Assembly (NCBI GenBank): GCA_913058195.1
Contig: CAJXPP010000099.1
Location: 1 to 7,668, forward strand
Source: an uncultured Gammaproteobacteria bacterium
GTDB lineage: Bacteria > Pseudomonadota > Gammaproteobacteria > Nitrosococcales > Methylophagaceae
Direction of reading: 5' to 3'
DNA: 7,668 bases
Shown here: piece after piece, positions 5,319-7,668 of the stretch
Position numbering within the stretch: position 1 is the first letter of the stretch
How the letters are laid out: every line of letters begins with the position of its first letter
Notes under the pieces: generated by a model
Seen by the model: the letters and a program-made list of their open reading frames with translations, nothing else
The model's database searches: none
What the model was told of the DNA's origin: nothing
Made by a program: the position numbers and the translations under genes

Positions 5319-6117
5319 AATCAATAACTCAGAATATATTATTCATGAGGAACCCTACTATTTACCAACCGCTAACGAGGTTGAGATATTCAACTCCGCA
5401 TTGGCTGAAAATATACCTGTTCTACTGAAAGGCCCTACAGGTTGTGGTAAAACACGTTTTATGGAATATATGAGTTGGTTTCACAAAAGGCCATTGATTA
5501 CCGTCTCCTGCCATGATGACTTAACAACCTCTGATTTAGTTGGTCGCTATTTGATCAAAAATGATAGTACTGTTTGGCAAGATGGTCCATTAACAACTGC
5601 AGTTAGAAATGGCTGCATATGTTATTTAGATGAAATAGTTGAAGCTCGTAAAGACACCACTGTCGTTATTCATCCACTATGTGATGATAGACGAATATTA
5701 CCTCTAGAGAAGCTAGGTCAGCTTCTAAAGGCCGCTCCAGAGTTTTGTCTCACAATGTCCTACAATCCTGGTTATCAAAGCGCAGTGAAAGATCTCAAAC
5801 CAAGCACTCGTCAACGCTTTATCGCCATAAACTTTGCATATCCCGTTGAGGATGTTGAAAAAACAATAGTTCATCAAGAATCAGGGTTACCTGTTGAGCA
5901 ATGTGTACACCTTGTTAAGCTAGCTAATATGACTAGAAACCTCGTTGGTAACGGACTAGAAGAAGGTGCGAGTACACGCTTACTTGTTCATACTGCAAAA
6001 TTAATTAAGCGTGGGTTCGAGCCAAACGTAGCATGTAAATGTGGAATTGCAGATTCATTAACTGATGATGATGAAACTAAAATCTTATTACATGAGATGA
6101 TAGATACTATTTTTTAG
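5287..6117 (+). CDS. NorQ/CbbQ-type MoxR-family AAA+ ATPase
   Basis: A 276-residue AAA+ ATPase matching the CbbQ/NirQ/NorQ branch in length and motifs: Walker A G49-PTGCGK55-T, CHDDLTTSDLVGRY (75-88), Walker B ICYLD115-E116, sensor-1 N160 in SYNPGYQ, arginines R175/R177 in KPSTRQRF, and sensor-2 R231 in EEGASTR. All catalytic residues are intact. Family members form hexameric rings that remodel a metalloenzyme together with a VWA partner (CbbO for Rubisco, NorD for NO reductase). The partner gene lies immediately upstream (8-nt gap), the reverse of the common Q-then-D/O order. The start is taken at the first of two in-frame ATGs in a duplicated segment; the second, five codons later, is equally possible. 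It ends in TAG TAG. The target is likely the adjacent oxygenase (inference). Confidence 0.95.
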   Translation: MNTNTMNTNTIINNSEYIIHEEPYYLPTANEVEIFNSALAENIPVLLKGPTGCGKTRFMEYMSWFHKRPLITVSCHDDLTTSDLVGRYLIKNDSTVWQDGPLTTAVRNGCICYLDEIVEARKDTTVVIHPLCDDRRILPLEKLGQLLKAAPEFCLTMSYNPGYQSAVKDLKPSTRQRFIAINFAYPVEDVEKTIVHQESGLPVEQCVHLVKLANMTRNLVGNGLEEGASTRLLVHTAKLIKRGFEPNVACKCGIADSLTDDDETKILLHEMIDTIF

Positions 6118-6161
6118 TAGCCTATATAAATTGAAGTTTCATTCTGTATACGGTTCTAGTT
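6118..6161. other. Short convergent intergenic gap, no clear terminator
   Basis: 44 bp separate the convergent AAA+ and hypothetical genes. No GC-rich hairpin with a U-run is seen on either strand. Termination is either factor-dependent or lies within the neighbouring coding ends. Confidence 0.5.
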
Positions 6162-6578
6162 TTATCTTTTCCAAAGTGGAAATACAACCGTGTGAGATTG
6201 TTTGAATTCTTCTAATGCTTTATGTTGAAGCCAACTTAAATCTGCACTAATCGTCGCTTTAGACTTTGCCGTATAATAATACTGGAGAAACTCGTCATCA
6301 GAACTTTGTAACCATGACTCTGTAAGTGTCTGAACACTTACAGATTCCCGCCTGAATATTTCTTCAAATACCACATCAACGAGTACATCAAAGTTAGGCT
6401 CATCGATATGCTCTTCTTCTCCATAAGCCCTACAAACACCCAGTATTGATGCCGTTACAAATTTACTTGTTTGCATAGCAATAGGTACATTACCCAGATC
6501 ATCCTTAAGTGGTAGAAGACAATCTGAAATTGCTTGCATCAGAATACGCTTATGTTTTAGCATCGTTAAACCAAACAT
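6162..6578 (-). CDS. Hypothetical protein, tandem paralogue 2
   Basis: 138 residues, no recognised family. It is soluble, mostly polar and probably helical, with no signal peptide or membrane span. It is clearly paralogous to the gene just upstream: shared MFGL..(L/I)KHKR start, LKDDLGNVP block (24-32), VxxxIL.VC segment and VFEE(I/L)(F/Y)RRES(V/I).VQ block (about 69-83), with a diverged C-terminal third. It lies 31 nt after its paralogue, with a purine-rich GGGGGT RBS about 8 nt before the ATG. Its place behind a SulP/STAS transporter suggests the two small proteins act with, or modulate, that transporter, but nothing in the sequence shows this directly. Confidence 0.72.
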   Translation of the reverse strand: MFGLTMLKHKRILMQAISDCLLPLKDDLGNVPIAMQTSKFVTASILGVCRAYGEEEHIDEPNFDVLVDVVFEEIFRRESVSVQTLTESWLQSSDDEFLQYYYTAKSKATISADLSWLQHKALEEFKQSHTVVFPLWKR

Positions 6579-6609
6579 AATATTACCCCCATAGGACTTT
6601 ACTAAATAG

Positions 6610-7014
6610 TTATAACATCAAGCCTGTTGCCTGCTCAAAATTCTGTTGGATATAGCTTTCTAACCATTTCATATTTAAACTATAATCAGCATTTTGTACT
6701 GCATCATCATAACCCTTTATGAATAAGCTATCCTTTTTTATTAACCATTCATCAATTTGAACCTGAACGGGAATTGACTCTCGCCTATATAGCTCTTCAA
6801 ATACAGCATCTATAACCACTGCTTTAGATGAGTGTTTAGAAACATTTTGGCTATTTAAGTAGCTTTCACACACACTTAAGATTGCACCATTAACATATGC
6901 ATTGGTTTTCATCTCGAGTGGTACATTACCTAAATCATCTTTTAAAGATGAAAAGCACTCAGAGAAATCCTGCTTGAGTGTTCGTTTATGTTTTATAAGC
7001 TCTAATCCGAACAT
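6610..7014 (-). CDS. Hypothetical protein, tandem paralogue 1
   Basis: 134 residues, no recognised family, paralogous to the following gene (about half identical over the first 50 residues by eye, more diverged at the C-terminus). It shares LKDDLGNVP (24-32) and VFEELYRRES, with several acidic and basic residues and no membrane span. Its ATG directly abuts the TAA stop of the SulP gene (TAAATG), the arrangement of translational coupling; no separate strong RBS is evident. Co-production with the transporter is therefore likely. The gene pair looks like a duplication followed by divergence of the C-terminal part. Confidence 0.73.
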   Translation of the reverse strand: MFGLELIKHKRTLKQDFSECFSSLKDDLGNVPLEMKTNAYVNGAILSVCESYLNSQNVSKHSSKAVVIDAVFEELYRRESIPVQVQIDEWLIKKDSLFIKGYDDAVQNADYSLNMKWLESYIQQNFEQATGLML

Positions 7015-7620
7015 TTAATTACCATATTTCGATTCACTATTAGTTTTGGACTCTGTTTTATAGCATGATAATTTTTCATACGCTTTAAATTGAGTGAGAA
7101 ATATTTGACCATACAATTCATCAATAAAATGACTTTTCTTTAGCTTATCCATAATGGGGCCTTTAACTTCAGAAAGATGAAACCCTATCTCTAAATGTTT
7201 TAGTTGCTGATTGACAGTTTCTAGAATTTCTAAAGCACTGCCATCAATATCATTAACTGCAGAACACATTAAAACTAAATGTTTTGTCGTTTTATTTTCA
7301 GCAATTATTTCTAATATCCGCTGTTCAAGAAATCGTGCATTTGCAAAATAAAGGCTCTCATCTATTCTTAAAGTTACAACGTCTGGACATATATCAACTT
7401 CATGTCTATCAATATTTCGAAAATGTTCTGTTCCAGGCACTAGACCGACAATAGCGGTATGAGGACGGCTACTTCGATATAAATGAAGACCTATTGATAA
7501 TAATACGCCCGCTGTAATACCCGATTGAACATTAACAAGTAATGTAAGACTGAACGTTATTATCAATGCTGTAAAGTCATGATAACTATAGTGCCATGTC
7601 CGTTTAAACACACTCAGATC
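7015..7620 (-). CDS. SulP-family anion transporter, C-terminal part with STAS domain (5' truncated)
   Basis: The genuine coding region starts inside the gene at the adapter junction (7620); the apparent GTG start and MYKRQ residues come from adapter. About 201 residues remain. A last hydrophobic stretch (FTALIITFSLTLLVN and SGITAGVLLSIGLHLY) belongs to the transmembrane domain, which in full proteins precedes this by about 350 residues. A cytoplasmic STAS domain follows, with VVTLRIDESLYFANARF and the conserved turn NDIDGSALEIL. SulP proteins move sulfate, bicarbonate, dicarboxylates or other anions at the inner membrane, and the STAS domain is regulatory; the substrate cannot be called. The stop codon abuts the ATG of the next gene. 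No link to the oxygenase cluster is evident. Confidence 0.88.
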   Translation of the reverse strand, partial: DLSVFKRTWHYSYHDFTALIITFSLTLLVNVQSGITAGVLLSIGLHLYRSSRPHTAIVGLVPGTEHFRNIDRHEVDICPDVVTLRIDESLYFANARFLEQRILEIIAENKTTKHLVLMCSAVNDIDGSALEILETVNQQLKHLEIGFHLSEVKGPIMDKLKKSHFIDELYGQIFLTQFKAYEKLSCYKTESKTNSESKYGN

Positions 7621-7668
7621 CTGTCTCTTATACACATCTCCGAGCCCACGAGACTAGGCATGATCTCG
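7621..7668. other. Nextera/Tn5 sequencing adapter with index (artefact)
   Basis: Bases 7621-7639 are the reverse complement of the Tn5 mosaic end. Bases 7640-7654 are the rest of the Nextera read-2 adapter, 7655-7662 (TAGGCATG) an i7 index, and 7663-7668 (ATCTCG) the start of the flow-cell tail. The start of the window carries the reverse complement of the same structure, including index bases. It is not biological. Confidence 0.98.

Noticed and set aside
3188..6117. Denitrification (nor) or carbon fixation (cbb) locus
   Set aside because: The pair resembles NorD/NorQ and CbbO/CbbQ, but no norC, norB or Rubisco gene is present on either side within the window.
6168..6182. Small hairpin TTTCC/GGAAA near the convergent gene ends as a terminator
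   Set aside because: Only five mostly AT pairs, inside coding sequence, with no following U-run.
41..7014. Common MFG N-terminus of the XylA-like protein and the two unknown paralogues
   Set aside because: Similarity stops after the first few residues, followed by unrelated sequence; judged coincidence.
41..7620. CRISPR array, tRNA, rRNA or riboswitch
   Set aside because: No regularly spaced repeats, tRNA cloverleaf sequence or rRNA motifs were seen, and the only long gap (2874-3187) shows no recognised riboswitch core.
1..7668. Inverted terminal repeats suggesting a transposon or linear element
   Set aside because: The matching ends are Tn5 mosaic end plus Nextera adapter and index, i.e. 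library artefact; there is no transposase gene.

Overview
The window looks like a metagenomic or isolate contig from an AT-rich bacterium, probably a gammaproteobacterium. That assignment is an inference from protein flavour only; there is no rRNA or other marker gene. The first 40 and last 48 bases are Illumina Nextera/Tn5 adapter, so the biological insert is about 41-7620 and the genes at both ends are cut. The apparent N-terminus MYKRQ on the rightmost gene is translated adapter.

Left block (41-2873, all minus strand, read right to left): a five-gene oxygenase operon. It encodes a membrane di-iron hydroxylase of the AlkB/XylM family, a group-1-like truncated haemoglobin, a small divergent single-cluster ferredoxin, a glutathione S-transferase-like protein, and the [2Fe-2S] N-terminus of a XylA-like reductase that runs off the contig. 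Gaps are 17-66 nt and most genes have good Shine-Dalgarno sequences. The hydroxylase plus XylA-like reductase resembles xylene/p-cymene monooxygenases, which hydroxylate an alkyl side chain. The haemoglobin, extra ferredoxin and GST-like protein are not part of the classical two-component enzyme.

Middle block (3188-6117, plus strand): a divergently transcribed pair encoding a NorD/CbbO-type protein with a C-terminal von Willebrand A (MIDAS) domain and a NorQ/CbbQ-type MoxR AAA+ ATPase. Known pairs of this kind activate metalloenzymes (nitric oxide reductase, Rubisco). No Rubisco or NO-reductase gene is visible, and the nearest metalloenzyme is the di-iron hydroxylase across a 314-bp divergent control region containing three dyads. 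The most interesting hypothesis is that this AAA+/VWA pair assembles or activates the AlkB/XylM-like hydroxylase, which itself has a His-to-Gln change at one of the nine canonical iron-ligand positions.

Right block (6162-7620, minus strand, convergent with the middle block): the C-terminal part of a SulP-type anion transporter with a STAS domain, followed by two tandem paralogous genes of unknown function. The first of these begins immediately after the transporter's stop codon.
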